NCBI RefSeq assembly: GCF_946848805.1 | Contig: NZ_CAMPFU010000007.1 | Location: forward strand, 1 to 64,000 | Reading direction: 5' to 3' | Origin: Deinococcus sp. Marseille-Q6407 | GTDB lineage: Bacteria > Deinococcota > Deinococci > Deinococcales > Deinococcaceae | DNA: 64,000 bases | Shown here: piece by piece, positions 16,313 to 25,492 of the stretch | How positions within the stretch are numbered: the first letter of the stretch is position 1 | Layout: every line of letters starts with the position of its first letter | Notes under the pieces: model-generated | What the model was told of the DNA's origin: nothing | What the model saw: only the letters and a program-made list of their open reading frames with translations | The model's database searches: none | Translations under genes and position numbers: made by a program

Positions 16313-17572
16313 ATGATAGGCAGCGTGCCCTCTTCCCCGCCCGTATCTGCTCCCCTTCCCGCCTGGCGCCGACTGTACGGGACCTATCCACCGGCTTTCT
16401 GGGTGGTGTGGGTCGGCACCCTGATCAACCGCATAGGCGAATTCGTGGTGCCGCTGCTGGGCTTTTACCTGAGTGCCGAGCGGGGCCTGAGCCTGGGGCA
16501 GGTGGGCCTGATTCTCAGCGCGATGGGCATCGGCCGCTTTGTGTCGGAGCCGCTGGGCGGAGCACTGAGTGATCGCTTCGGCACCGCCGTGACCATGCGC
16601 CTCTCGCTGGCCGGCGGCGGGCTGATGCTGTTGCTGCTGGCCCAGGCCCGCTCGTTCGGGAGTCTGTTTGCCGGGGTGCTGGCCTTCGCGCTGTTTCAGT
16701 CGCTGTACAAGCCGGCAGTCAGCAGCGCCGTGGCGGGGCTGACCCAGGGCGAGCAACGCACCCGCGCCTATAACCTGCTGTACTGGGCGGTCAACGTGGG
16801 GGCATCGGTGGCGCCGGTGCTGGGCGGCTGGCTGGCGGGGTTCTCGTTCCGGCTGGTGTTCTGGCTGGATGCGGCGGCCATGTTTATCTATGCCCTGCTG
16901 CTCACCCTGCGCTTTCCCAACCGGCGGCCGGAACGCCGCTTGGGCGGGCCAGGACAAGCGGGAAGGCGCGGCCTGCTGCCCCGCGACCGGCTGCTGTGGC
17001 AGTTCTGCCTGGCAACCTTGCTCTACTCCCTGACCTATCAGGGCTACAAGTTGCTGGCGCTGGTGTTCGCGCAGGCTGGCTACAGCCCTGCGCAGTACGG
17101 GCAGGTGGTGGCGGTCAACGGAGTGCTGGTGGTGCTGCTGGGCCTGCCGCTGGGACACCTGATTGCCCGGGACAACCACCCGCGCTGGCAACCTATCGGA
17201 GCGGCGCTGCTGGGGCTGGGTTTCCTGGGACACGCTTTTGCCACCACGCTGCCGGCGCACATGCTGGCGGTGGTGGTCTGGACGGTGGGCGAGATCGTGG
17301 CCTACTCCATTTCCAAGACGGTGGTCAGTGAACTGGGCCGCCCCGAGCAGCGCGGGCGGTACATCGGGCTGGTGGGCAGTATGAGCGGGCTGGCAGGCTT
17401 GCTGGCCCCGCTGCTGGGCGCAGCGCTGCTGGAGCGGGCCGGCGCCGCGCCGATGTGGTACGTGCTCTCGGGGCTGGGCTTCGCCTCGGCCGGGCTTTAT
17501 GTGCTGCTGGAAAGCCGGATTCAGGCACGCCGGGCCGCCGTGACGGCGCTGGAAGCTGCTGCGACCACCTGA
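16313..17572 (+). CDS. MFS transporter
   Basis: A 419-residue protein with about 12 membrane segments. The MFS loop 2-3 motif is visible as GGALSDRFGTAVTM. It begins 52 bp after terC. The ATG at 16313 is the first that makes biological sense, since the longer open frame to 15950 overlaps terC. A GTG at 16325 is an alternative, and there is no obvious ribosome site before either. Substrate unknown; the overall look is that of drug- or metabolite-efflux MFS proteins. Confidence 0.8.
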   Translation: MIGSVPSSPPVSAPLPAWRRLYGTYPPAFWVVWVGTLINRIGEFVVPLLGFYLSAERGLSLGQVGLILSAMGIGRFVSEPLGGALSDRFGTAVTMRLSLAGGGLMLLLLAQARSFGSLFAGVLAFALFQSLYKPAVSSAVAGLTQGEQRTRAYNLLYWAVNVGASVAPVLGGWLAGFSFRLVFWLDAAAMFIYALLLTLRFPNRRPERRLGGPGQAGRRGLLPRDRLLWQFCLATLLYSLTYQGYKLLALVFAQAGYSPAQYGQVVAVNGVLVVLLGLPLGHLIARDNHPRWQPIGAALLGLGFLGHAFATTLPAHMLAVVVWTVGEIVAYSISKTVVSELGRPEQRGRYIGLVGSMSGLAGLLAPLLGAALLERAGAAPMWYVLSGLGFASAGLYVLLESRIQARRAAVTALEAAATT

Positions 17573-17590
17573 ACTGAACACCTGATCCCA

Positions 17591-17625
17591 CCAGCTCTGC
17601 ACTACATCCGCCAGCTCTGCACTAC
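17591..17625 (+). repeat. Two direct copies of CCAGCTCTGCACTAC
   Basis: The 15-mer occurs at 17591-17605 and again at 17611-17625, a 20-bp period. Just downstream CTGGCCCAT also occurs twice (17631, 17649). The block lies in the promoter region of the ABC exporter gene at 17675 and could be paired operator sites or a simple duplication. Confidence 0.6.
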
Positions 17626-17661
17626 GCCATCTGGCCCATGCTGCCGCGCTGGCCCATCCTC

Positions 17662-17667
17662 TAGGCT
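17662..17667 (+). promoter_or_regulatory. -10 box (TAGGCT) for the leaderless ABC exporter gene
   Basis: TAGGCT ends 7 nt before the ATG at 17675; no ribosome site lies between. Confidence 0.4.
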
Positions 17668-17674
17668 GGGCAGC

Positions 17675-19494
17675 ATGACCACTTCCGCTTCTCATTCTGC
17701 TGCGGGCAGCGCCCCGGCACGGTCGTCCTCCGGGCGCACCCTGGCCGTGCTGGGCCGCTACCTGGCCCCGCTGAAGTGGTGGGTGCTGGCCCTGGCCGCG
17801 CTGCTGCTGGGGGCCACCGCCCTGAACCTGATGCTGCCGCAGCTGCTGGCCCGCTTTGTGGACGATGCCCGGCTGGGGGCGGAGGCCGACCTCAGGGTGC
17901 TGACCCGACTGGCCCTCACCTATATCGCCTTTGCGGTGGGCGTGCAGCTGATGAACGCGGCCGCCACCTACCTGGGCGCCCGGGTGGGCTGGCAGGCCAC
18001 CAACCGCCTGCGTGCCGACCTGACCGGGCACCTGCTGAGCCTGGACATGGCCGAGCACAAGGAACGCACCCCCGGCGAACTGATCGAGCGCATTGACGGC
18101 GACGTGACCGCGCTGAGCAACTTCTTCTCGCAGTTCGCGGTGCGGGTATTCGGCGCCGGGCTGCTGCTGCTGGGCGCGCTGGTGATGTTCTGGCGGGTCA
18201 ACGCCTGGACCGGGCTGGGTGTGACCCTCTTTGCGGCGCTGACCCTCTGGGCCATGAATCTGGTCCGCAAGAACGGCATCGAACCTACCCGGCGCGAGCG
18301 CGAGAGCAGCGCGCAGCTGTACGGCTACGTGGAAGAGCGGCTGGCCGGCCTGGACGACGTGCGTTCGCTGGGCGCCGGCGAGCATCACCTGCGCGGTTTT
18401 CTGGGCGTGCAGCGCAGCTTTTTCCGGAATTTTCTGGCGTCGTGGAAAGCGCGGGCCATCGTCTGGCAGCTGAGCATGGGACTGTTCGCCGCCGGCTACG
18501 TGGCGATTCTGGCCGCCGCCGCTGGCCTCTACGCCGCCGGCACCATCAGCCTGGGCACGGCTTTTTTGCTGTACTCGTACATGAGCATGGTGGAAGACCC
18601 CATCGATCAGCTCAGCCAGCAACTACAGGACCTGCAAAAAGCCGGGGCCAGCCTCAGCCGCATCGGGGAGCTGCTGGCGCTGCGCTCGGAGCTGGTCAGC
18701 GGCACCCAGGAGCTGCCCGCCGGCGCCCCGGAACTGACCTTTGACCGGGTGGATTTCCGCTACTCGCCGGAGGGTGAGCGGGTGCTGAAAGACGTGTCCT
18801 TTACCCTGCCGGCCGGGCAGACGCTGGGGCTGCTGGGCCGCACCGGCAGCGGCAAGACCACCCTGACCCGGCTGGTCTCCAGGCTGTACGACCCCAGCGG
18901 CGGCGAGGTGCGGCTGGGCAACCTGCCGACCACTGACATTGCCCTGCCCAACCTGCGCGAACGGGTGGCGGTGGTCAGCCAGGACGTGCAGTTTTTCAGG
19001 CAAGTGTGCGCGACAACCTCACCTTCTTTGACCCCAGCGTGCCCGACGCGGAGGTGGCCGCCGCCCTCCAGGAAGTGGGCCTGGACGAGTGGCTGGGCGG
19101 GCTGGAAAACGGCGTCCACACCCCGCTGCCCACCGGCAGCCTGAGTGCCGGGCAGTCACAGCTGCTGGCTTTTGCCCGGGTGCTGCTGCAACGGCCCACG
19201 GTGGTGATTCTGGACGAGCCCAGCAGCCGCCTGGACCCCGCCACCGAGGCCACCCTGACGGCCGCCATGAACCGGCTGCTGAGCGGGCGCACTGCCATCG
19301 TGATCGCGCACCGGCTGGAAACGGTGGCCCGCGCCGACCGGATTCTGGTGCTGGGCGCCGGCGAGGTGCTGGAGTTCGGTGAGCGCGCGGCCCTGGCCGC
19401 CAACCCACGCTCACAGTACGCGGCGCTGCTGCGGGCCTCGGCCGGCGCGGCGGAAGGCAGCGCCGAGGAGCTGATGGAAGAACTGCTGGTGTAA
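17675..19494 (+). pseudogene. ABC exporter half-transporter (subunit 1), single-base frameshift
   Basis: The first frame (17675-19144) holds six membrane helices and the first part of the ATPase: Walker A GRTGSGKT (388-395) and the Q-loop VVSQDVQFF. It then goes out of frame near 18992-18999. The other frame (from 19006, VRDNLTFFDP) holds the signature LSAGQ, Walker B VVILDEP and the switch His (IAHRLE), ending at TAA 19492-19494. Adding one C after TTTTTC (18992-18997) restores QFFQASVRDNL. The sum, about 606 residues, is a normal half-exporter. It pairs with the next gene as a heterodimer. Confidence 0.85.
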
Positions 19495-19581
19495 CCGCTT
19501 CTTCCCAGCTCTCCCTGTTTGCGCACTCTTTTCTGTCTCAAGCCTTTTTCTCTGCATCACTTTCCCGTGAGGACCCCACCC

Positions 19582-21387
19582 ATGACCACGACTTCCAGCA
19601 GTTCCAACCCGCATCAGGTGGACGGCGCCCAGACTTTTGCTCTGGCGCGGCGCATCATCGCCTACAATCCGCTGCTGTTTTTGACCAATCTGGCGCTGTG
19701 GGCCAGCGTGTACCTGACGCCGGCCGCGCTGGCCTGGCTGATCAGCGAGCTGTTCCGGCAGCTGGAAGCGGTCACGCCCGGTCCCGGCGCGCAGCTGGGC
19801 GCCGTGTGGCTGGCACTGGCGGCCTTTGCGGCGGTGCGGCTGCTGCGCTTCGGGCTGTTTTACGCGGCGTTCCTGAAATTTATCGAGCTGACGGCCACCA
19901 CCGGCGCGCTGCTGCGCCGCAATCTGCTGAACTACCTGTTGACCGCCAGCGGCACCCGCGCCCTGCCCGACACCCCGGCCGAAGCAGTCAGCCGCTTCCG
20001 CGACGATGTGGAAGACGTGAACGCCTACATCGAAGCCTGGGTGGACGGGTTCGGCATGGCACTGCTCGTGCTGGTCGCCGTCGGCCTGATGGCGCGGGTG
20101 GACCTGCGGCTGACAGTGGTGGTGGTGGCGCCGCTGTTCCTGATGATTGCCGTGGTGAGCCGCCTCTCGCCGCGGATCCGCACCTACCGCCGCCGGATGC
20201 GCGAGGCCACCGCCCGGGTGACCGACTTTATCGGGGAAACTTTCGGCGCCGTAGGAGCCGTGAAGCTGGCCGGCCGCGAGCGGCAGATGGTGGCGCACCT
20301 CGAAGCACTGGGCGACATCCGGCAGGATGCGGCCCTTAAGGACGTGCTGCTGACCGAGCTGATCCGCGGCGTGAACACCAACATGGTCTTTCTGGCGACC
20401 GGGCTGGTGCTGCTGCTGGGCGCCCGGCTGGTGACCGGCGGACAGATGGTGGTGGCCGATTTCGTGCTGTTTATCGGGCTGCTGCCGCGGCTGACCGGCA
20501 CCTTGGGATTTTTCGGGGACTGGATCGCCACCCACCGCCGCACCGGCGTGGCCTTCGAGCGCATGAACCGCCTGCTGACCGACGCTGGCCCCTTCGAGCC
20601 GGCCCGGCACGCCCCGCTGTACCTGCGCGGCGAGGCGCTGCCGGCCCCCGCCCCAGCCCCGGCCGCCGAGCCGCTGCGCGAGCTGGAAGTGCGCGGGCTG
20701 ACCGCCCAGTATGGCGGCAGCGGCGGCGTGCAGGACGTGAACCTGACCGTGCGCCGGGGGCAGTTCGTGGTGGTGACCGGCCGAATCGGCAGCGGCAAAA
20801 GCACCCTGGTGCGGGCGCTGCTGGGGCTGCTGCCACACCAGAGCGGCGAGATTCTCTGGAACGGGGAGCAGGTCAGCGACCCGGCCAGTTTCTTCGTGCC
20901 GCCGCGCTCCAGCTACACGGCACAGCTGCCGGGCCTCTTTTCCGATACCCTGCGCGAAAACGTACTGAGCGGCGCGGACGAAGCGGCGCTGAACCGGGCA
21001 GTGCGGCTGGCGCAGCTGGACACCGACTTGGCGCAGCTGGGCGGCGGGCTGGACACCCCGGTGGGCGCCCGCGGCGTCAAGCTGAGCGGCGGACAGATTC
21101 AGCGCGCGGCGGTGGCCCGGATGCTGGCCCGCGACGCCGACCTGCTGGTGTTCGACGACGTCTCCAGCGCGCTGGACGCCCGCACCGAGAGCGCCCTGTG
21201 GGACGCCCTGGGCCGCGAGCTGGACGCCACCTGCTTGGTGGTATCGCACCGCCGCGCTGCGCTGAGCCGCGCCGACTGGGTGGTGGTGCTGCAAGCGGGC
21301 CGGGTGGCCGACCAGGGCACGCTGGCAGAACTGCTGGAACGCAGCCCCGAAATGCAAGCACTCTGGGCCGAGGATGCGCCGCACTGA
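19582..21387 (+). CDS. ABC exporter half-transporter (subunit 2)
   Basis: A 601-residue protein with an N-terminal six-helix membrane domain (about 25-320) and a C-terminal ATPase: Walker A GRIGSGKST, signature LSGGQIQR, Walker B LLVFDD. The residue after the Walker B aspartate is Asp rather than the catalytic Glu (FDDVSSALD), so this subunit is catalytically degenerate. Partner subunit 1 has the Glu but an altered signature (LSAGQ). Such asymmetry is typical of heterodimeric exporters. The ATG at 19582 follows GTGAGGA (19567-19573); 87 bp separate it from subunit 1. Substrate unknown. Confidence 0.87.
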   Translation: MTTTSSSSNPHQVDGAQTFALARRIIAYNPLLFLTNLALWASVYLTPAALAWLISELFRQLEAVTPGPGAQLGAVWLALAAFAAVRLLRFGLFYAAFLKFIELTATTGALLRRNLLNYLLTASGTRALPDTPAEAVSRFRDDVEDVNAYIEAWVDGFGMALLVLVAVGLMARVDLRLTVVVVAPLFLMIAVVSRLSPRIRTYRRRMREATARVTDFIGETFGAVGAVKLAGRERQMVAHLEALGDIRQDAALKDVLLTELIRGVNTNMVFLATGLVLLLGARLVTGGQMVVADFVLFIGLLPRLTGTLGFFGDWIATHRRTGVAFERMNRLLTDAGPFEPARHAPLYLRGEALPAPAPAPAAEPLRELEVRGLTAQYGGSGGVQDVNLTVRRGQFVVVTGRIGSGKSTLVRALLGLLPHQSGEILWNGEQVSDPASFFVPPRSSYTAQLPGLFSDTLRENVLSGADEAALNRAVRLAQLDTDLAQLGGGLDTPVGARGVKLSGGQIQRAAVARMLARDADLLVFDDVSSALDARTESALWDALGRELDATCLVVSHRRAALSRADWVVVLQAGRVADQGTLAELLERSPEMQALWAEDAPH

Positions 21388-21486
21388 GCCGAGGACCAGC
21401 CTGCAGCGTCATTCGGGGAAAATGCAGCAAAAAAAGCGCGCAAACGTCACATGCCCTGCGGCGGCGCCCGGAGAGAGGCGACTATC

Positions 21487-22893
21487 ATGGCCGCTATGAC
21501 CATGACCGCCATCAACCCCCACACCGGCGAAAAGCTGCGTGAGTACGCCACGCTCTCTGCCGAGCAGACCCAGGCCGCCATTGCCCGTGCCCACCAGACT
21601 TTTCAGAGCTACCGCCGCACCAGCTTTGCCGAGCGGGCCGGCTGGCTGAACCGCGCCGCCGACCTGTTGGAAGAACGCCAGGAAAGCCTGGCCCAGCTGG
21701 CGACCAACGAGATGGGCAAGACGCTGGAATCGGCCCGCCAGGAGGTGCAGAAGTGCGCCCGAGTCTGCCGCTACTATGCCGAGCACGCCGAGGACTTTCT
21801 GGCCACGCAGCCAGCGCAGACCGACGCCGAGCGTGCCGAGGTGCGCTACCTGCCGCTGGGCGTAATTCTGGCGGTGATGCCCTGGAATTTCCCCTTCTGG
21901 CAGGTGTTCCGCTTTGCCGCGCCCACCCTGATGGCCGGCAACACGACGCTGCTCAAGCATGCCAGCAACGTGCCCGGCTGCGCCGTGGCGATTGAGGAGA
22001 TCTTCCGCGACGCCGGGCTGCCGCAGGGTGCCTTCCAGACCCTCTTGATCGGCAGCCGCGATGTGGAAGCGGTGCTGCGCGACGACCGGGTCAAGGCCGT
22101 CAGCCTGACCGGCTCGGAAGGCGCGGGGCGGGCAGTCTCCAGCACCGCCGGCGACACGCTGAAGCCGGCCCTGATGGAGCTGGGCGGCTCCGACCCCTTT
22201 ATCGTGATGCCCAGCGCCGACCTGGACGAAGCTGTCCGCAGCGCCGTCAGCGCCCGCACCATCAACAACGGCCAGAGCTGCATCGCGGCCAAGCGCTTTT
22301 TGGTGCATCAGGACATTTACGGGGCGTTCCGTGACCGCTTCGTGGCGGCCATGCGGGAACTGAAAATGGGTGACCCGATAAATGAGCAGACCGATATCGG
22401 CCCGCTGGCCACCGCCCAGATTCGTGACGACCTGCACGCGCAGGTCCAGGACGCCGTCAGCAAGGGCGCCCGGCTGCTGCTGGGCGGCGAGGTGCCGCAG
22501 GGCAGCGGGTACGCTTACCCCGCCACCGTGCTGGAAAACCTGAGCCCCAAAATGGCCGTCTGGTCCGAAGAAACTTTCGGCCCGGTCGCCAGCCTGTACC
22601 AAATTGCCGACATTGACGAAGCCATCACGCTGGCCAACGCCACCCGCTTTGGCCTGAGCAGCAGCGCCTGGACGAACGACCCGGCCGAGCAGGAACGCTT
22701 TATCCAGGACCTGGAAGCCGGCGCCACCTTCCTGAATTCGGTCACGGTGTCGGACCCACGGCTGCCGTTCGGCGGCGTCAAGGCCAGCGGGTTCGGGCGC
22801 GAACTGGGCCGCGAGGGCATTCTGGAATTCGTGAATGTGAAAGCGGTGTCGGTCGGCGCGGCGCAGAGCCACGCCGGTTCCAGAACCGAGTAA
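21487..22893 (+). CDS. Aldehyde dehydrogenase (succinate-semialdehyde dehydrogenase-like)
   Basis: A 468-residue NAD(P)-dependent aldehyde dehydrogenase. The active-site Cys lies in [12 protein letters not shown] and the general-base Glu in [10 protein letters not shown]. The N-terminal [11 protein letters not shown] and the short bridging loop resemble the GabD/YneI-type succinate-semialdehyde dehydrogenases. The ATG at 21487 follows GAGAGG (21474-21479). A further in-frame ATG lies at 21496. It stands alone between the exporter and a convergent small membrane-protein gene, so its pathway is not clear from context. Confidence 0.85.
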   Translation: MAAMTMTAINPHTGEKLREYATLSAEQTQAAIARAHQTFQSYRRTSFAERAGWLNRAADLLEERQESLAQLATNEMGKTLESARQEVQKCARVCRYYAEHAEDFLATQPAQTDAERAEVRYLPLGVILAVMPWNFPFWQVFRFAAPTLMAGNTTLLKHASNVPGCAVAIEEIFRDAGLPQGAFQTLLIGSRDVEAVLRDDRVKAVSLTGSEGAGRAVSSTAGDTLKPALMELGGSDPFIVMPSADLDEAVRSAVSARTINNGQSCIAAKRFLVHQDIYGAFRDRFVAAMRELKMGDPINEQTDIGPLATAQIRDDLHAQVQDAVSKGARLLLGGEVPQGSGYAYPATVLENLSPKMAVWSEETFGPVASLYQIADIDEAITLANATRFGLSSSAWTNDPAEQERFIQDLEAGATFLNSVTVSDPRLPFGGVKASGFGRELGREGILEFVNVKAVSVGAAQSHAGSRTE

Positions 22894-22929
22894 CGCCAGG
22901 CGGGGCCGGCCCTGGCCCCCGGCCCGATT

Positions 22930-23376
22930 TCAGACCTCGGAGAGCGGCTTGGTGCGGACCCGGCGGGCGATGTACCACACGCCGAACAGACCAATCAGAA
23001 CCCAGGCGACCTGACCAATCAGCACCGGAATCCGCCCCACGCTGAGGCCGACTGCCAGCAGGATGGTCAGACAGGTGACCCACTTGGCCCGCAGGGTCAT
23101 GCCGGCACCGCTGCGAAAGTCCCGCACCAGCTGACCCACCACCGGCAGGTCCAGCAGCCAGCGCTCGAAGCGGGGGCTGGAGCCGGCGAACAGCCAGGCC
23201 GCCAGCACCAGAAACCCGGTGCCCGGCATCAGCGGCAAGATGGCGCCGGCGATGCCCAGGGCGGTCAGCACCAGGCCGGCGGCAATGGCGAAAGGCCGCA
23301 CGGGGCGCGGGAACAGGAAAGGGCCGTCCGGGCTGCCAGCTGCGGAAGCCCCACGCTGGGGGTCAGGGGCACTCAT
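22930..23376 (-). CDS. DUF454 (YbaN-like) small membrane protein
   Basis: A 148-residue protein with two pairs of hydrophobic segments and the DUF454 pattern: GAILPLMPGTGFLVLAAWLF then SSPRFERWLLDLPVVGQLVRDF. Function of the family is unknown. The ATG at 23376 is chosen because GGAAAG lies just upstream; the open frame continues to 23418. It is divergent from the MFS efflux gene. Confidence 0.75.
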   Translation of the reverse strand: MSAPDPQRGASAAGSPDGPFLFPRPVRPFAIAAGLVLTALGIAGAILPLMPGTGFLVLAAWLFAGSSPRFERWLLDLPVVGQLVRDFRSGAGMTLRAKWVTCLTILLAVGLSVGRIPVLIGQVAWVLIGLFGVWYIARRVRTKPLSEV

Positions 23377-23481
23377 ACTTTCCAGCCTAACGGTTTGATG
23401 AACTGACATGGCGCCCAAAACTGCAAAGCTCCTCCCGCATTCCCCTTGTGACCGTGCGGCGCAGCTGAAATAGTTCTGTTC

Positions 23482-23568
23482 ATGAGTGCTGCTTTGCCCG
23501 CTCCGTGCTGGGGACTTTTCCGTATCTCCGCCCGGCCGGCCTGGGGCGCCTGTGAGGCGCAGAAATGA
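23482..23568 (+). CDS. 28-residue leader peptide overlapping the efflux gene
   Basis: ATG 23482 opens a 28-codon ORF that begins [14 protein letters not shown] and ends in EAQK. Its TGA (23566-23568) overlaps the ATG of the MFS gene (23565-23567) as ATGA. AATAGT (23469-23474) ends 7 nt before the ATG, the leaderless layout seen at other genes here. The ribosome site of the MFS gene (GAGG, 23554-23557) lies inside this ORF and in a hairpin, so translating the leader should control efflux-gene translation. No homologue is recognised; the evidence is layout only. Confidence 0.55.
   Translation: MSAALPAPCWGLFRISARPAWGACEAQK
23546..23560 (+). promoter_or_regulatory. Hairpin sequestering the Shine-Dalgarno of the MFS efflux gene
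   Basis: GCGCCT (23546-23551), loop GTG, AGGCGC (23555-23560): a perfect 6-bp stem. The 3' arm contains most of the GAGG ribosome site used by ATG 23565. A ribosome moving through the leader ORF would open it. Confidence 0.6.
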
Positions 23569-25262
23569 GTGCGCCCGCCAGCGCGGCCCTGACCCAGCGC
23601 GAGAAACTACTGGCCTTTGCCGGCATCCTGACGGTGCTGTTCCTGGCTTCTATCAACATGACGGTGGTGGGCAGCGCCATGCCGCGCATCGTGGCAGACC
23701 TGGGCGGCTTCGAGCTGTACGCCTGGGCTTTTACCGCCTACTCGCTGGTCAGCACCATCGCCATTCCGGTGGCCGGCACCCTGAGTGACCGGATGGGGCG
23801 GCGGCCGATTCTGCTGTTCGGCATCGTGGTGTTCGCGTTGGCCAGTACGGCGCTGGCTTTTGTGCAGGACATGACCGGATTGATCGCGCTGCGGGCGGTG
23901 CAGGCGGTAGGCGGCGGCGCCCTGATGGCGATGGCCTTTACGGCGATTGCCGACATCTTCACGCCGCTGGAACGCGGGAAATACCAGGGCTACACCGGCG
24001 CGGTGTGGGGGGTCAGCTCGGTGGTGGGGCCACTGGTAGGCGGCTTTCTGACCGACCATGTGGGCTGGCGCTGGGTGTTCTCGGTCAACCTGCCGTTTGC
24101 GCTGCTGGCCGGCTATTTCATCTGGCGTTATTTCCGGCTGCCGGCCAATAACCCCGGCGCCGGCGCCGGGTTGGACCTGCCCGGCGTCGCCCTGCTGAGC
24201 GCCGCTGTGACCGCCCTGACCCTGGCGATGTCGTGGGGCGGCGTGAAATACGAGTGGACCAGCCCCCAGACCCTGGGCCTGCTGGCCCTGACCCTCGTGA
24301 GCGGCGGCGCCTACGCCTGGCACTCGCTGCGGGCAGCGCGGCCCATCGTGGACCTGCGGCTGCTTAAAATCCGCACGGTGGCGCTGGGCGCTCTGGCCGG
24401 CTTTCTGACCAGCGGGGGCATGTTCGCGGCCATCATGTATCTGCCGCTGTATATGCAGGGCGTGCAGGGCACCAGCGCCACGTTCAGCGGGCTGGCGCTG
24501 GCCCCGCTGATGGTGGGCATGGTGGTTTCCAGCACGCTGGGCGGACGCTGGGTCAGCCGGCACGGGCGCTACAAGCCGGTCATCCTGCTGGGGGCCCTGG
24601 TTGCCGCCGCCGCCATGCTGCTCTGCACCGGCCTGAGCCTGAGCACCCCGATGTGGCAGGCCGTGGGGCTGATGGTGCTGCTGGGCCTGGGATTAGGCGG
24701 AATCAACGCGCAGCTGACCCTGGCCGTACAGGTGGCGGCCCCGCCGAGCCAGGTGGGCAGCGCCACCGGGTCGCTGCAGTTCTACCGCCAGATCGGCAGC
24801 ACGCTGGCGGTCAGCCTCTACGGCTCGCTGGTGGCCTCCTACGTGGGCCAGCATCTGGCACAGCGACTGCCGCCGGAAGTGGCAGCGCTACCCCGCGCCG
24901 TGCAGGCGGAAGTCGCCAACCCCAATCTGTTGAGTAACCCCAGCGCCATCGCCGCGCTGACCCGTGACCTGGGCGGCAGCGGGCAGGCCGCACTGCTGGA
25001 GCCGGTGCTGACTGCCGCCCGCGGCGTGATGTCATTGGCACTCTCGCAGGTGTTCTGGTGGGCCGGCCTGCTGCTGGCCGGCACCTTCCTGGTCAGTCTG
25101 CTGCTCCCGGAACTGTCGCTGGTCAGCCGCCGCAGCGGGCCGCAGCCGGCCCCAGCCGGCCCCAGCCGCTCAGGCACCAGCTACTCAGCCGGGCGACGAC
25201 TGAGCCCCGGTTCTTACCACAGTTCAGAGAAGGTCAGGCCCTGTCCGGAACTTGGGGCCTGA
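23565..25262 (+). CDS. MFS multidrug efflux transporter (DHA2/EmrB-QacA type)
   Basis: A 565-residue protein with about 14 hydrophobic segments. The DHA2 features are [22 protein letters not shown] (helix 1, about residues 25-46), [14 protein letters not shown] (loop 2-3) and [18 protein letters not shown] (motif C, antiporter). It should export drugs with proton exchange from the cytoplasmic membrane. The start is coupled to the stop of a 28-codon leader ORF, with the ribosome site in a hairpin. Its own stop lies within the downstream terminator stem. Confidence 0.88.
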   Translation: MSAPASAALTQREKLLAFAGILTVLFLASINMTVVGSAMPRIVADLGGFELYAWAFTAYSLVSTIAIPVAGTLSDRMGRRPILLFGIVVFALASTALAFVQDMTGLIALRAVQAVGGGALMAMAFTAIADIFTPLERGKYQGYTGAVWGVSSVVGPLVGGFLTDHVGWRWVFSVNLPFALLAGYFIWRYFRLPANNPGAGAGLDLPGVALLSAAVTALTLAMSWGGVKYEWTSPQTLGLLALTLVSGGAYAWHSLRAARPIVDLRLLKIRTVALGALAGFLTSGGMFAAIMYLPLYMQGVQGTSATFSGLALAPLMVGMVVSSTLGGRWVSRHGRYKPVILLGALVAAAAMLLCTGLSLSTPMWQAVGLMVLLGLGLGGINAQLTLAVQVAAPPSQVGSATGSLQFYRQIGSTLAVSLYGSLVASYVGQHLAQRLPPEVAALPRAVQAEVANPNLLSNPSAIAALTRDLGGSGQAALLEPVLTAARGVMSLALSQVFWWAGLLLAGTFLVSLLLPELSLVSRRSGPQPAPAGPSRSGTSYSAGRRLSPGSYHSSEKVRPCPELGA

Positions 25263-25267
25263 CCTTC
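25229..25267 (+). terminator. Terminator of the MFS efflux gene
   Basis: A perfect 13-bp stem (25229-25241 with 25255-25267, GAAGGTCAGGCCC), followed by TTCTTCT. The stop codon of the gene is inside the 3' arm. Confidence 0.7.
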
Positions 25268-25350
25268 TTCTTCTGCTTGCCAGCTGTCCCCGCGCTGGGC
25301 ACGCACTGGAGCCACCGCCGGAAAATGAGCTAGAACATGGAGGTTCGCTT

Positions 25351-25433
25351 AAGGCCGCGGCGCCGCCTGCTGGCCTTTTTTTCCGTCTGTTCTGACCGGT
25401 CACGGGCTTTTCGGGGCTCTTCTCACCGTGACC
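25351..25433 (+). promoter_or_regulatory. Structured leader of the purine permease gene
   Basis: Two hairpins lie in the 230 bp upstream of the permease gene. The first (AAGGCC 25351-25356 with GGCCTT 25372-25377, inner GCGGCGCCGC) ends in seven T and looks like a terminator. The second is a perfect 8-bp stem GGTCACGG/CCGTGACC (25398-25405 with 25426-25433). The permease start is only 60 bp further on, so attenuation is possible. It does not match the purine riboswitch consensus that I know. Confidence 0.45.
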
Positions 25434-25492
25434 TTTCCGGCGTCAGAAAGCCTGCCAGTGGAGGCCTGGCCCACCATCCTCCAAGGAGACCC

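Noticed and set aside
16262..18622. 786-codon open frame on the minus strand
   Set aside because: It is antisense to the MFS and ABC exporter genes, rich in Gln/His/Arg/Pro as expected for shadows in GC-rich DNA, and has no family features.
25263..25492. Guanine/adenine riboswitch before the purine permease
   Set aside because: The conserved J2/3 and loop-loop sequences are absent.
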